This document shows, one piece after another, positions 11,528 through 19,728 of a stretch of DNA of 64,000 nucleotides. Source of the stretch: Pararhizobium sp. A13. GTDB taxonomy: Bacteria > Pseudomonadota > Alphaproteobacteria > Rhizobiales > Rhizobiaceae. The notes below the pieces were generated by a model that saw only the letters and a program-made list of their open reading frames with translations, was not told the DNA's origin and did not search any database. The DNA lies in contig NZ_CP149510.1 of NCBI RefSeq assembly GCF_040126305.1, positions 2,181,001 to 2,245,000 of the forward strand, given 5' to 3'. The position numbers and the translations under genes were made by a program. The stretch's first letter is position 1, and each line of letters begins with the position of its first letter.

Positions 11528-11723
11528 GGTGACCCTCATTCCGGTAGGCCTTCCATTCGGCCCAGTCGAATGCGCCGAGCTTCATATCTTTCGCGAGCGC
11601 GCGGATACGCTCCGCCGCCTCGATTGCCGCCGAGCGGTCCCGGTCGCCTGTCTCCCGGATCATTCGTGCCACCGGTTTGCCATGCCGGGTGATGACGACG
11701 GCCTCGCCGCGTTCATACGGGAG
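11526..11723 (-). pseudogene. Phd/VapB-type antitoxin, N-terminus lost
   Basis: The frame reads ERGEAVVITRHGKPVARM, then AAIEAAERIRALAKDMKLG and WAEWKAYRNEG. This is the typical body of a prevent-host-death family antitoxin paired with PIN toxins in rhizobia. The usual first ~25 residues with the start codon are missing. Upstream the frame runs without a start codon into the TAG stop of the neighbouring hydrolase at 11754-11756. The normal stop near the toxin start is also shifted out of frame. Together with the broken toxin this is a dead module. Confidence 0.8.
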
Positions 11724-11753
11724 CGTCCAAAATTCAAAAATCAGTTTCGGGGT

Positions 11754-12596
11754 CTATTGATCAATAAATTCCCGCACCGTCTTGTTGTACCCTTCCGGGT
11801 CCTGCAGCATGGCGAAATGGCTGGTGTTTTCGAGGATCATTAGCTTGGCGCCGGGGATGGTCTTTGCAAGGTAGTCCGTGTGCTTGCGGCTGATCGCTTC
11901 GTCGTGATCGCCGAGCACGATCGCGGTCGGCGTCGTGATCTTCTTCAGATCGTTGTCGCTCCAGTTGGGTTGGCTCGCCCACATGTTGCTGATCTGGGTG
12001 ACGAAGGCATCATATTCGGTCGGCGTCGGCGAAATCTTGTTGTACACCTCACCCGCCTTTTCGATATAGGCGGCAAAGATCTTGTCTTCCATCACGGTCG
12101 GAATGACCCCATCCACCTTGGAATTGGCCGCCTGGGCAAACAGTTTCGTCAAGCGCTCGGGATGATGGATGGCGATATCGAGGCCGATGATGCCGCCGTC
12201 GCTCCAGCCGACGAGCGCCGTCTTCTCGATCTTCAGATAGTCGAGCAGAGCAAGATAATCCGATGACATCAGGTCATAGCTGTAGGGCTCGGCATTGCGC
12301 GTCGAGCGGCCGTGGCCACGGCTGTCGGCGACGATGACGGTATGGTCCCTTGAGAGGTCGGCCACCTGCGCGCCCCAGACCTCGCTGTAGCCGAGCCCGC
12401 CATGGATCAAAAGGACCGGCGGTCCGGAGCCGTAGATGGCGTAGTAGAGTTCGATGCCGTTGACTGGCGCTTTCCCGGTCTTCGCCGCCTGCGGCAACGG
12501 CGCAGGTTCGGGCAGTTCCTGCCAGCGTTCCGCAGCACGTGCAGGCGCTGCGGAGAGAAGGAGGAGCGCGCAGAATATTTTCAGTACGGCTGCCAT
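11754..12596 (-). CDS. Exported alpha/beta hydrolase
   Basis: 280 residues. I chose the ATG at 12596, which has GGGAG eight bases upstream and starts a clear signal peptide (MAAVLKIFCALLLLSAAPARA). The longer frame to 12656 lacks these. The alpha/beta hydrolase fold is shown by the oxyanion segment LIHGGLG, the nucleophile elbow VGWSDGG (Ser), the acid in LGDHDEA and the histidine in NTSHFAMLQDP. The substrate is not predictable; relatives include esterases and haloperoxidase-like hydrolases. It is probably periplasmic. Its stop codon abuts the truncated antitoxin, so the end of the TA decay coincides with the end of this gene. Confidence 0.88.
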   Translation of the reverse strand: MAAVLKIFCALLLLSAAPARAAERWQELPEPAPLPQAAKTGKAPVNGIELYYAIYGSGPPVLLIHGGLGYSEVWGAQVADLSRDHTVIVADSRGHGRSTRNAEPYSYDLMSSDYLALLDYLKIEKTALVGWSDGGIIGLDIAIHHPERLTKLFAQAANSKVDGVIPTVMEDKIFAAYIEKAGEVYNKISPTPTEYDAFVTQISNMWASQPNWSDNDLKKITTPTAIVLGDHDEAISRKHTDYLAKTIPGAKLMILENTSHFAMLQDPEGYNKTVREFIDQ

Positions 12597-12710
12597 GAAA
12601 AATCTCCCGTTCGATGTCGCGTGCATAATAGGCGCGAATTGCCCTTGCCGAAGCAAGCGCCTTTTCGCGCAAAACGGGAAAATTTCTTGTCCGAGGGGAT
12701 ACCGCGCGAG

Positions 12711-12965
12711 TTACCGGCGGATGACGACCGGCCTGTCCCAGCCCCACATCATGGCATCGTTGCCATACCGGAAGGCACGCGATTCCGCCCGCCGGTCGAG
12801 GTCGATGCGTTGCAGGCAGGTGGCAATGGCGTCGGTGCCGCGGCGGAAGCCATAGGACATGCAGGTCTTTTCGTCGGCGGCGCGGCGCTCTTCAGGCGTC
12901 ATCGTGGCGCAGCCGGAAACGACCGCACCCAGTGCCGCCAGAACCAGGATCTTCCGGATATGCAT
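12711..12965 (-). CDS. Small lipoprotein
   Basis: 84 residues. The N-terminus MHIRKILVLAALGAVVSGC is a lipoprotein signal with lipobox VSGC, so the mature protein starts at Cys19. The rest is short and polar, with two further cysteines (KTCMSYGF, ATCLQRI) that could form a disulfide in the periplasm. It ends WGWDRPVVIRR. It resembles small uncharacterised lipoproteins of rhizobia. No function can be assigned. Confidence 0.8.
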   Translation of the reverse strand: MHIRKILVLAALGAVVSGCATMTPEERRAADEKTCMSYGFRRGTDAIATCLQRIDLDRRAESRAFRYGNDAMMWGWDRPVVIRR

Positions 12966-13004
12966 AGCCAGACCTTACGACGTTCTGCCAGATCCGATTG
13001 TCTA

Positions 13005-13394
13005 TCAGATGCGTTGCAGCACATCCACAAAAGCTTCGGCGAAATTTTTCAGGTCTGCCGTCGCCTCGTTCGGCTTTTCGATACGGATAGTCGTGCCGTC
13101 GCCCTCCAGGCAGGCAAAGACGGTCGTCATCGCCGCGCTGCCATCCTGTGGAATGCGCAGTACCGCGATGCGGTCGCAATCGGCAATGAGCCCGGACGCC
13201 GGTAGTTCAAAGAGCAGGGCACCCTCGATCGCGGCGGCAGCGGCACGAACATGGGCGGCAAAACCCTCGGCGCCGGTGGTAAAGCCGTCCAGCGAGAGCT
13301 CAAGCTCCAGCAATTCCATCGTCAGACTCGCATCCGATGGCGGCGCGGTAGCCTGAGTCGCGGTTGATGCCTGTTTGGATTCGGATGACAGCAT
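13005..13394 (-). CDS. Conserved-looking hypothetical protein
   Basis: 129 residues starting at the ATG at 13394, which has AAGGAGAG six bases upstream. The longer frame to 13496 is not supported. The first ~30 residues are Ser/Thr/Ala-rich and probably unstructured. The remainder looks like a compact alpha/beta domain (LELELSLDGFTTGAEGFAA, GLIADCDRIAVLRIP, TTIRIEKPNEA). There is no signal peptide or membrane helix. I do not recognise the family. Good codon use and a good ribosome site support it as a real gene. Confidence 0.65.
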   Translation of the reverse strand: MLSSESKQASTATQATAPPSDASLTMELLELELSLDGFTTGAEGFAAHVRAAAAAIEGALLFELPASGLIADCDRIAVLRIPQDGSAAMTTVFACLEGDGTTIRIEKPNEATADLKNFAEAFVDVLQRI

Positions 13395-13698
13395 GCTCTC
13401 TCTCCTTTCAAGCCGCCGGAAAGCTGCGCTCTCCGGGTGCCTGGAAAATTTGATGTCTGTGCAAACCGGTCCAGTGACGTGAGGACCGGGAAACACGCCT
13501 GGTCCCCGTTCTCAAGACATGATTAACGAGAATGGCGAATTTGCGGCGTGGGCCGAGTTGCCAATACTTGCACGCACTTACTCGCTTCATTCGCTGTTCG
13601 GCTGTGATCTTGCCGAAAACCGCTTCACACTGTTCGGCATGATGCTCTAAACAGGAGAAGAAGTTGCCGCGTCCGGGCGAAGGGATTGATTCTGCCAG
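13395..13698. other. Intergenic region between divergent genes
   Basis: About 300 bases without a supported gene. It must hold the promoters of the leftward hypothetical gene and the rightward DUF1499-like gene. I see no tRNA, terminator or strong repeat in it. Confidence 0.5.
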
Positions 13699-14607
13699 AT
13701 GATGATCAAGTATGAGCGCCCCACGTCTCATGCCGCCCGCTGGGCGCGCAGGATCGCCCGCTTTGCCTTCGGTCTCTTCGCCGCCGCGTTGCTGGCGCAT
13801 CGTTTCGGCCCGCTGATCACGCCGCATTTCGTGGCGCTCATGGTGTTTTCGGCGGCATTGGCGGCTGTTGCCGTGGTGCTTGCCGCCATCGGCTTCGTCA
13901 GACTCTGGCAAGTCGCGGCCGTCGGCGGCGTTGCCTCCTTCGTCGCGCTTTTGTATGCGGCTATCCCGATCGGCGCTGCCGGCTTCGCGCTCAACCAATA
14001 TTTCTCCGAGCCGGCGATCTACGACGTCAGCACCGACACCGTGACGCCGCCTCCGTGGATCAAGCCGCCGGATGCGGCGCAGGGCTGGCTCAAACGCCCC
14101 GCCGTGGTGACGCCGGAAGACCGTGAAGCCCAGATCGCCGCCTATCCCGGGCTGACCGGTCGCCGCTACGACGGCGCCCTTGACCGCGTCTTCCAGGGCG
14201 TGAAGATCGTTGCGGAAAAAACCGGCATCAGCATCATCGATGAAGAGGGTGTCGAAAACGCCAAACCTGACCTGGAGGACATGGCGGTCAAGCCGGACGA
14301 TACGGCGCCGGCCGACAGTGAGCCCGGCGACGTGCCGATCCCGCTGTCGCGTCCGCAGACGATGCCGGGCGAGATGAGCCCCGGGCGGCGCTCCTCCGAT
14401 ATCCTGCTGCAGGGCGAATGGCGCACGCTGATCGTCGGTTTCCGCTTCGATGTGCTGATCAGGCTGCGCGAAGAGGCCGAAACGACCTTTGTCGATATGC
14501 GCGTGGCCTCCCGCTACGGCCCGCATGATCTCGGCCTTGGCGCCGCGTTTGCCAACCAGTTCCTGCATGCGCTCGATGCGGAACTGCTGGGCATCGCCGG
14601 GGATTGA
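13699..14607 (+). CDS. DUF1499-like membrane protein
   Basis: 302 residues. Three hydrophobic segments in the first ~105 residues (FAFGLFAAALLAHRFG, ALMVFSAALAAVAVVLAAIG, VASFVALLYAAIPIGAAGFA) anchor a soluble C-terminal domain. That domain carries the pattern of DUF1499 proteins: YPGLTGRRYDGALDRVF and, near the end, FDVLIRLREEAETTFVDMRVASRYGPHDLGLGA (given here in parts of one region). A proline-rich insert (DTAPADSEPGDVPIPLSRP) interrupts it. The function of DUF1499 is unknown. The stop codon abuts the stop of the convergent gene; together they form TGATCA. Confidence 0.8.
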   Translation: MMIKYERPTSHAARWARRIARFAFGLFAAALLAHRFGPLITPHFVALMVFSAALAAVAVVLAAIGFVRLWQVAAVGGVASFVALLYAAIPIGAAGFALNQYFSEPAIYDVSTDTVTPPPWIKPPDAAQGWLKRPAVVTPEDREAQIAAYPGLTGRRYDGALDRVFQGVKIVAEKTGISIIDEEGVENAKPDLEDMAVKPDDTAPADSEPGDVPIPLSRPQTMPGEMSPGRRSSDILLQGEWRTLIVGFRFDVLIRLREEAETTFVDMRVASRYGPHDLGLGAAFANQFLHALDAELLGIAGD

Positions 14608-16290
14608 TCAGGCAAGCCAGCCGGTGTAGCGCACGATCAGCCCCGTGATCGGGCTTTTGATTTCGACGTGGAAACGAAACAGCCCGTCGCACTCTTCCTC
14701 GAATGTGTCGCCGCCGGGCGCCAGAAACAGCGGCAGCGGCAGGCCGAGGAAGCGCCAGCCGCGGATCACCAGCCGCAACCGGCCATTTTCCGGCACCAGC
14801 GCGATCAGCACGCGAAAAGGCCCCAAATCCTCCGCGAGCAGATGCCTGTCACGTCCTGTCGCGGCCGACTGGAGGCTGCGGAAGGATTTTCCGGCGAAGG
14901 TGCGGATCCATGTCTCCTGGCCTGCGGCGCATTCGAAGCGTACGCTGACGGGAACATCGGCGTTTTCGGCCGGAAAGCCGATGATGGCGGCGGTGACCCG
15001 GGCAAGCAGGCCGGTCCCGCGTTCGACCTTTGCTCGTCCCTCGACGATGCGCGTTTCGCCGCTGTCGTGCAGGGTGGCGACGGCGGGTGGCAGGTCGGTC
15101 CAGGCGGTCGACAGGATGCGGCGGTAGAGAGGTTTCGCTTCGTCCGCAGCACTTTCGTCGCGGATGCCCGTGCGAATGGAAAACCGGGAAAACAGCGGCT
15201 CGAAATCGGAAAGGGTCAGTTCCCCGGCGGCTGCGCGCGCGCCGGCCTCGGCCTTATCGCCCGCAAGCCAGTGGCGAATGATCGCCTCCGCCGCCATCGC
15301 CGGAATGAACGGGCCGTCGTCGCCCTTGGCGATCAGGTGCCAGGAGCGCTCCAGCGCGCTTCCGTTCGCAGTCCTTCCCGTGACGGCAACGAACATGCCG
15401 CCGCGATGTTCACCGAAGGCGAGGCGTTGCGACACCCGATGAAACAGCGGCGCCAGCGGCGACAACGACCGAACGAGCCCAAGCCGCGCCAGCCAGGCGC
15501 AGACCCCAAGAAGCCGTTGCAGCATCTGCGGCTCGGTGCCGGCGCCGGTAAAGGCCGACTGCAATCCCGTGATCGCCTGCGGCAGCAGGGCAAGGTCCGG
15601 CGCATCGGCGAGCGCGAAGTGGCGACGCCTGAGCGGCACGCAGCCGGGCGGGGCGATCGTTCTCTTCACGCTGTTTATCAGGCCATAACCGGTCTCCGCT
15701 TTGCCGTCGCGGACAAGCGGCACCTTTTTTCCGGCATAGCTGCAAACCGCCTTGACGACGTTCAGCCCCATGCGTGCCCTCGGCGACGGAGCGATGCCGG
15801 CGGAGACGGTTCCGATGCTGGCAAATCCGGGTTTCAAGGCGTCAAGCGCGGCAAAGGAGAGGGCGGGAAAACTGCTGCAGCCGGACAGCGCGAAGACGCC
15901 GGCCTCCCTTGCCTGCGCATCGAGGCTGGAAATGCCCGCCACGAAGGCCGTGGCATCGGCAAGATCGAGATAACAGATTCTGAGCGCGATGCAGGCCTTG
16001 ACCAGATGATAGGGGTCCGGCCCGGTATCCTGAAAAGGCCCGGAGGCATCGACGACGAGATCGGGCTTCAGCGCGCCGAGGACAGCCATCGTATCGCCGG
16101 AGCGATCCATCACGACCGGCTCGATCGCTACGTTGGCCTGAAGGGTGGCCGCGAAGGCCATGGCCTTGTCGAGCGACCGTCCGGCGATCAAGAGCGTCAG
16201 CCGCGGTTCGTCAGCCAGCAGCCGCGCCAGCCTGCCGCCGAAGGTGCCGTAGCCGCCGAGGATGAGGACACGCAGCCGTTTTTCCTTCAC
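14608..16290 (-). CDS. Saccharopine dehydrogenase-like NAD(P)-binding protein with C-terminal DUF4166-like domain
   Basis: 560 residues. GTG start at 16290 overlaps the stop of the upstream DCC gene (GTGA), which fixes the start. The N-terminal Rossmann fold (VLILGGYGTFGGRLARLL, then LLIAGRSLDKA) and the following segments (VVDASGPFQD, LDLADATAFV, GCSSFPALS) are those of saccharopine-dehydrogenase-like oxidoreductases. The last ~180 residues resemble the DUF4166 domain often fused to them. The substrate is unknown. It is the last gene of a leftward four-gene operon with overlapping ends. Confidence 0.85.
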   Translation of the reverse strand: MKEKRLRVLILGGYGTFGGRLARLLADEPRLTLLIAGRSLDKAMAFAATLQANVAIEPVVMDRSGDTMAVLGALKPDLVVDASGPFQDTGPDPYHLVKACIALRICYLDLADATAFVAGISSLDAQAREAGVFALSGCSSFPALSFAALDALKPGFASIGTVSAGIAPSPRARMGLNVVKAVCSYAGKKVPLVRDGKAETGYGLINSVKRTIAPPGCVPLRRRHFALADAPDLALLPQAITGLQSAFTGAGTEPQMLQRLLGVCAWLARLGLVRSLSPLAPLFHRVSQRLAFGEHRGGMFVAVTGRTANGSALERSWHLIAKGDDGPFIPAMAAEAIIRHWLAGDKAEAGARAAAGELTLSDFEPLFSRFSIRTGIRDESAADEAKPLYRRILSTAWTDLPPAVATLHDSGETRIVEGRAKVERGTGLLARVTAAIIGFPAENADVPVSVRFECAAGQETWIRTFAGKSFRSLQSAATGRDRHLLAEDLGPFRVLIALVPENGRLRLVIRGWRFLGLPLPLFLAPGGDTFEEECDGLFRFHVEIKSPITGLIVRYTGWLA

Positions 16291-16742
16291 GTCAGAAACC
16301 GGCTGCGATGCTCCGGCGTCGGCACGAAACAGCTGTTGCGCCTGCCGGCAAGGCGGTAGCGGTTGCGTGCCACCAGCTTGTAAAGCGGATCGCGCAATGT
16401 CCGTGGGACGATGCGCAGCACCGACAACAGGCTCCAGGGAAAGCCGAGGCCCGCCGCCATCCGCAGCGTTCCCTCCGATTTCAGAAAGGCGCGGCCATTC
16501 TCGATCAGGATATTGGTTTCGTAGTTGCGGCTGTCGAGGCCGTAATGCCGGTAGAGCGCCTCGCCGAGCGGCGATTGGGCGGTGATGAAGCGGTAGCGGC
16601 CCTGTTTGTCGTGGCGCAGAACGAAATTCACCCAGCCGGAGCAGAAGATGCATTCGCCATCGAAGACGATGAGCGGGTGATCGTCGGCAAAGGCCGGCAC
16701 GACTGCATCGCTGCGATAGCTGTAGGCCTCGCGCGGCTGCAT
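16287..16742 (-). CDS. Thiol-disulfide oxidoreductase of the DCC family
   Basis: 151 residues. The hallmark DGxCxxC motif is present as IVFDGECIFCSGWVNF near residue 35. The rest fits the family: RYRFITAQSPLGEALYRHYG, YETNILIENGRAF and LRIVPRTLRDPLY. The ATG at 16742 overlaps the stop of the MBL-fold gene as TGATG, and its own stop overlaps the next start as GTGA, so all are probably translationally coupled. The fold is predicted to be thioredoxin-like. The physiological partner is unknown. Confidence 0.9.
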   Translation of the reverse strand: MQPREAYSYRSDAVVPAFADDHPLIVFDGECIFCSGWVNFVLRHDKQGRYRFITAQSPLGEALYRHYGLDSRNYETNILIENGRAFLKSEGTLRMAAGLGFPWSLLSVLRIVPRTLRDPLYKLVARNRYRLAGRRNSCFVPTPEHRSRFLT

Positions 16743-17665
16743 CAGGCGGCGCCTCCGGGCGCCAGGCGATAGGCGCCGGTGAGCGACGGCGGGCCGTCGG
16801 TCTCGACCTGGCCGCGCTCGACGAGGTCCTCGATATGGGCGAAGACCGAGAGTGCTGCGGCCCCATGCAGCCGCGGATCGGTGGTCGCATAGATCACCTT
16901 GACCATGTCCGGGATCAGCGTGTCGCCGGCCCGCACCCGCTCCAGCACGGCGCGCTCGCGCATTCGGCGATGTGCCCGGAGCCCCCGGAGAAAGGCGGCG
17001 GGCTCCGTCACCGGGCCGCCGTGGCCGGGCAGATAGAGCCGGTCGTCGCGGTCGAGCAGCTTTTCGAGCGACGCCATGTAGTCGGTCATCGAGCCGTCCG
17101 GCGGTGCGACGATCGAGGTCGCCCAGGCCATGACGTGATCTGCGGAAAACACCGTGCCGGTGTCGCCAAGCGCGAAGGCCGCGTGATTGGCAGTGTGGCC
17201 GGGGGTGAGCAGCGCCGTCAGCGACCAGCCGTCGCCCTCCACAACGTCGCCATCGGCAAGGGCGATATCGGGTTTGAAATCGATGTCCGAGCTTTCGGCG
17301 AAGGGGTTGATCTCGCCCTCGTGCAGCGGCCGTGCCGCCCGGTGCGGCCCTTCGGCGACGATCAGCGCGCCCGTCTCCGCCTTCAGGCGACGGGCAAGCG
17401 GCGAGTGGTCGCGGTGGGTGTGGCTGACGGCGATATGGGTGACCTTGCGGCCCTTCAGCGCCGCCATCAGCGCCTGGAAATGCGCCTCGTCCTCTGGCCC
17501 CGGATCGATCACCGCGACGGATCTGTCGCCGACGATATAGCTGTTGGTGCCGTGGAAGGTGAAGGGGCCGGGATTGTTGACGGTGATGCGCTGGGCGCCG
17601 TCCGCCACCGTCACCGCCTCGCCGTAGGCGGGCTGGAAATTCAGGTCGAAGTCTGGACCGCCCAT
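16742..17665 (-). CDS. Metallo-beta-lactamase fold hydrolase
   Basis: 307 residues. The MBL motif HxHxDH is seen in AVSHTHRDHSPLARRL, with further ligands in LLTPGHTANHAAF, FSADHVMAW and LYLPGHGGPV. The C-terminal extension (HRRMRERAVLERV to ALSVFAHIEDLVERG) is the winged-helix tail of the LACTB2/glyoxalase-II-like branch. I prefer the ATG at 17665 with GAAGAGA just upstream. A GTG at 17680 that overlaps the upstream stop is an alternative and would add five residues. It belongs to the four-gene operon. The substrate is unknown. Confidence 0.9.
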   Translation of the reverse strand: MGGPDFDLNFQPAYGEAVTVADGAQRITVNNPGPFTFHGTNSYIVGDRSVAVIDPGPEDEAHFQALMAALKGRKVTHIAVSHTHRDHSPLARRLKAETGALIVAEGPHRAARPLHEGEINPFAESSDIDFKPDIALADGDVVEGDGWSLTALLTPGHTANHAAFALGDTGTVFSADHVMAWATSIVAPPDGSMTDYMASLEKLLDRDDRLYLPGHGGPVTEPAAFLRGLRAHRRMRERAVLERVRAGDTLIPDMVKVIYATTDPRLHGAAALSVFAHIEDLVERGQVETDGPPSLTGAYRLAPGGAA

Positions 17666-17676
17666 GCGCCGTCTCT

Positions 17677-17973
17677 TCACTTGTACTCGATTTCGATGAA
17701 CGACATGAACTCCTTGCCGGCATTGATGACATTGTGCTCGACACCCGGTTCGCGCCGGTAGGCGGCCCCCTTGGCGATATCCACCCGCCGCTCGCCGCCG
17801 GGCTCCTCCAGCAGGAACCGGCAATCGGTCATCGGAACGACGACATAGCCCATGCCATGCACATGATGGCCGGTATCGGCCCCCGGCTCGAAATCCCATC
17901 GGGTGATCCGCACCACCTCGTCGTCGAGAAGCAGCGTCGGCTTGGCGGGCGGTCTGGCGCGAAAAATGCTCAT
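17677..17973 (-). CDS. Small cupin protein
   Basis: 98 residues from the ATG at 17973, with GGAG seven bases upstream. The longer frame to 18135 runs into an intergenic repeat and is not real. A single cupin barrel is indicated by WDFEPGADTGHHVHGMGYVV (metal-site histidines) and GAAYRREPGVEHNVIN. It is the first gene of the operon with the MBL hydrolase, DCC protein and saccharopine-dehydrogenase-like protein. The ligand is unknown. Confidence 0.85.
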   Translation of the reverse strand: MSIFRARPPAKPTLLLDDEVVRITRWDFEPGADTGHHVHGMGYVVVPMTDCRFLLEEPGGERRVDIAKGAAYRREPGVEHNVINAGKEFMSFIEIEYK

Positions 17974-18060
17974 GAAGGTCTCCAATGCGGAGATGAGACT
18001 AGAGGGCCGGGGTGGGAATGGGAAGGGCATTGGCACGCCATAATACGCAGCGTTTGCCGC

Positions 18061-18216
18061 TCCACCCCCTCTGTCACTTTGTGACATCTCCCCCACGAGG
18101 GGGGAGATCGTTCCTTTCCCTTGCGGCTTCAACACTCAACGGTAAGGGGCGCACTTGGCTCCCGGCCAATCTCCCCCCTTGAGGGGGAGATGTCGGCGTC
18201 GCCGACAGAGGGGGGG
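18061..18216. repeat. Palindromic rhizobial intergenic repeat (RIME-like)
   Basis: Two complementary halves, each itself palindromic, face each other: CCCCCTCTGTC...GACATCTCCCCC...GAGGGGGGAGAT and ATCTCCCCCC...GGGGGAGATGTC...GACAGAGGGGG. This organisation and sequence resemble the intergenic mosaic repeats common in Rhizobiaceae. It lies between the cupin gene and tRNA-Gln. Family naming is from memory. Confidence 0.75.
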
Positions 18217-18348
18217 GTAAACCCGCCACAACCTCCGCATCCGCGCGAAAAAAACCACACCTATCCCCAACTTAAGCGTTGTCGCGTGCGTGCGGCTTTG
18301 CTAAACCGGCTCTCGATTTGGCCGGGCGATGTGCTTCGCGCCAAGCGT

Positions 18349-18422
18349 TGGGGCGTAGCCAAGCGGTAAGGCAGTGGTTTTTGGTACCGCCATCCCTGGT
18401 TCGAATCCAGGCGCCCCAGCCA
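18349..18422 (+). tRNA. tRNA-Gln (anticodon TTG), CCA encoded
   Basis: A full cloverleaf can be drawn. The acceptor TGGGGCG pairs with CGCCCCA, the D arm is GCC/GGC, and the anticodon arm GTGGT-TTTTGGT-ACCGC has TTG at positions 34-36. The T arm contains GGTTCGAATCC, the discriminator is G, and CCA is encoded. Its 3' end is repeated imperfectly at 27904-27926, which suggests that it is an integration site. Confidence 0.96.
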
Positions 18423-18491
18423 AGCTTCCCTTTTCAGGCCGAGACTCTGGATTTTCCCGCACTTCTTCTTGGCTGGAAATCCAGTCGTCGT

Positions 18492-19187
18492 TCAAACGGT
18501 GGTTGCGGCTCTGCTTCTTTGCTTCCATGTTCGAAGCCATTTCGTCGCGTAGTGGCCCAGAAACACATACAATGCCAGGATCGACGTGTTGTGCACGAAG
18601 AAAGCCTGCGTTGACGCCTCGAAGTCCCAGAAGTCCATGGTGACCTGGGCAGTCAGTTTCGACCCGATAGCCATCACGACCGAGCTATGGATACCGTAGG
18701 TGGCGATCGCAAGGGCGGCCATGCGCAGGAGAACAACGCGGACCGTGTTCGGGGTGGTCATCCCGCAGAGGCCGCGGAACGTTGCCATGATCATCGACCA
18801 GCGCATCCCAAGATGAATGGAAACGATGACCAGCGCCCAATAGGCAGCGAGCGTGTGGATTTGGCGAACACTGTATCCGCCGCTCAGAGGCAGGAAGCCG
18901 AATACGCTTCGCGAGATCATCAGGCTCGTCACCAGGAGAACCAGCATGATCGTCGCGAGAGACAGAATGGTGACGGTATTGCTTAACCCGAGCGCTTCCC
19001 GAGGAGCTTTCGAAAGCCTGCCGTACCAGCGTCTGTTGAAGCCGTTGTGGACGATGATCAGCAGGAACATAGCCGTACCGATCAGTTCGTGGGCGACATT
19101 GTCCAGCCAATAATAGGCGAGACCTGCCAGAAGCAGGCCCGCCGCTATGAAGTCGAGGGTCAGTCGCAGGAGGAACACAGGGTTCAC
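18492..19187 (-). CDS. DUF4405-like cytochrome b-type membrane protein
   Basis: 231 residues with about six hydrophobic helices. Conserved histidines sit in helices (ELIGTAMFLLIIVHNGFNRRWY, RQIHTLAAYWALVIVSIHLGMRW in two segments), as in DUF4405 / Ni-Fe hydrogenase-type cytochrome b proteins, so haem binding is plausible. It ends FLGHYATKWLRTWKQR. It is the last gene of the leftward island operon, 41 bases after the cytochrome P460 gene. Electron transfer between this membrane protein and the exported cytochrome is an inference. Confidence 0.8.
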   Translation of the reverse strand: MNPVFLLRLTLDFIAAGLLLAGLAYYWLDNVAHELIGTAMFLLIIVHNGFNRRWYGRLSKAPREALGLSNTVTILSLATIMLVLLVTSLMISRSVFGFLPLSGGYSVRQIHTLAAYWALVIVSIHLGMRWSMIMATFRGLCGMTTPNTVRVVLLRMAALAIATYGIHSSVVMAIGSKLTAQVTMDFWDFEASTQAFFVHNTSILALYVFLGHYATKWLRTWKQRSRAATTV

Positions 19188-19228
19188 GGGCGAGTTCCTT
19201 TCAGAGGGTCGGCACGGCCTGCGGCGTC

Positions 19229-19711
19229 CTAGTCAATCATGGCGCCGTCGAAATCCAGGATGCGGTCGTAAGTGAAGAGAAACTCGCTACCCGACCGACC
19301 CTGATGACATGACTGGCAGCGCGCGGTGTTCTCGGCCATGTTCACGGACCTGTCGGGCTCGAACCACTGAAACTGCCAGTCACCCGTACGTCTGTCTTCC
19401 GGGTATTCCGCGCCCCATCCGTCGCCTCTCTCCATGACGAAGTAGCGGAACACTTCCCCCTGCCGATAGTCGACGAGTACGAAGTGCGTCCCGTTCGGGA
19501 TCGGCTGGCCGTTCTTGACGGCGGCGATGGCTTCGGGCGTTGTGAGCATGTGCTCGGTGACCTCGCCACGCGTCACCGTCGTGTAATGCACGAGTTGGTC
19601 GATGTTCGCGGGAAACGTCGTGCGGTTGGTCTCGGCGACCGCCTGCCAGCCGATCAGGGCGACACCCGCGACGACCGTGAGCAGCAGGATGCGGAGGGGA
19701 ACGTTTTTCAT
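19229..19711 (-). CDS. Exported cytochrome P460-family protein
   Basis: 160 residues. The ATG at 19711 starts a signal peptide (MKNVPLRILLLTVVAGVALIG, cut near AVAE). The body carries the P460 pattern TTFPANIDQLVHYTTVTRG, HFVLVDYRQGEVFRYFVM and GDWQFQWFEPD, and the covalent haem motif CQSCHQG near the C-terminus. P460 cytochromes oxidise hydroxylamine or bind NO; other members are multipurpose periplasmic haem proteins. It lies between the CMD-family and DUF4405 genes, 17 bases after the former. Confidence 0.88.
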   Translation of the reverse strand: MKNVPLRILLLTVVAGVALIGWQAVAETNRTTFPANIDQLVHYTTVTRGEVTEHMLTTPEAIAAVKNGQPIPNGTHFVLVDYRQGEVFRYFVMERGDGWGAEYPEDRRTGDWQFQWFEPDRSVNMAENTARCQSCHQGRSGSEFLFTYDRILDFDGAMID

Positions 19712-19728
19712 GGGGCTATTCCCGTGGT

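Noticed and set aside
18301..18540. 79-residue minus-strand ORF across tRNA-Gln
   Set aside because: GFEPGMAVPKTTALPLGYAP is another familiar antisense-tRNA artefact.
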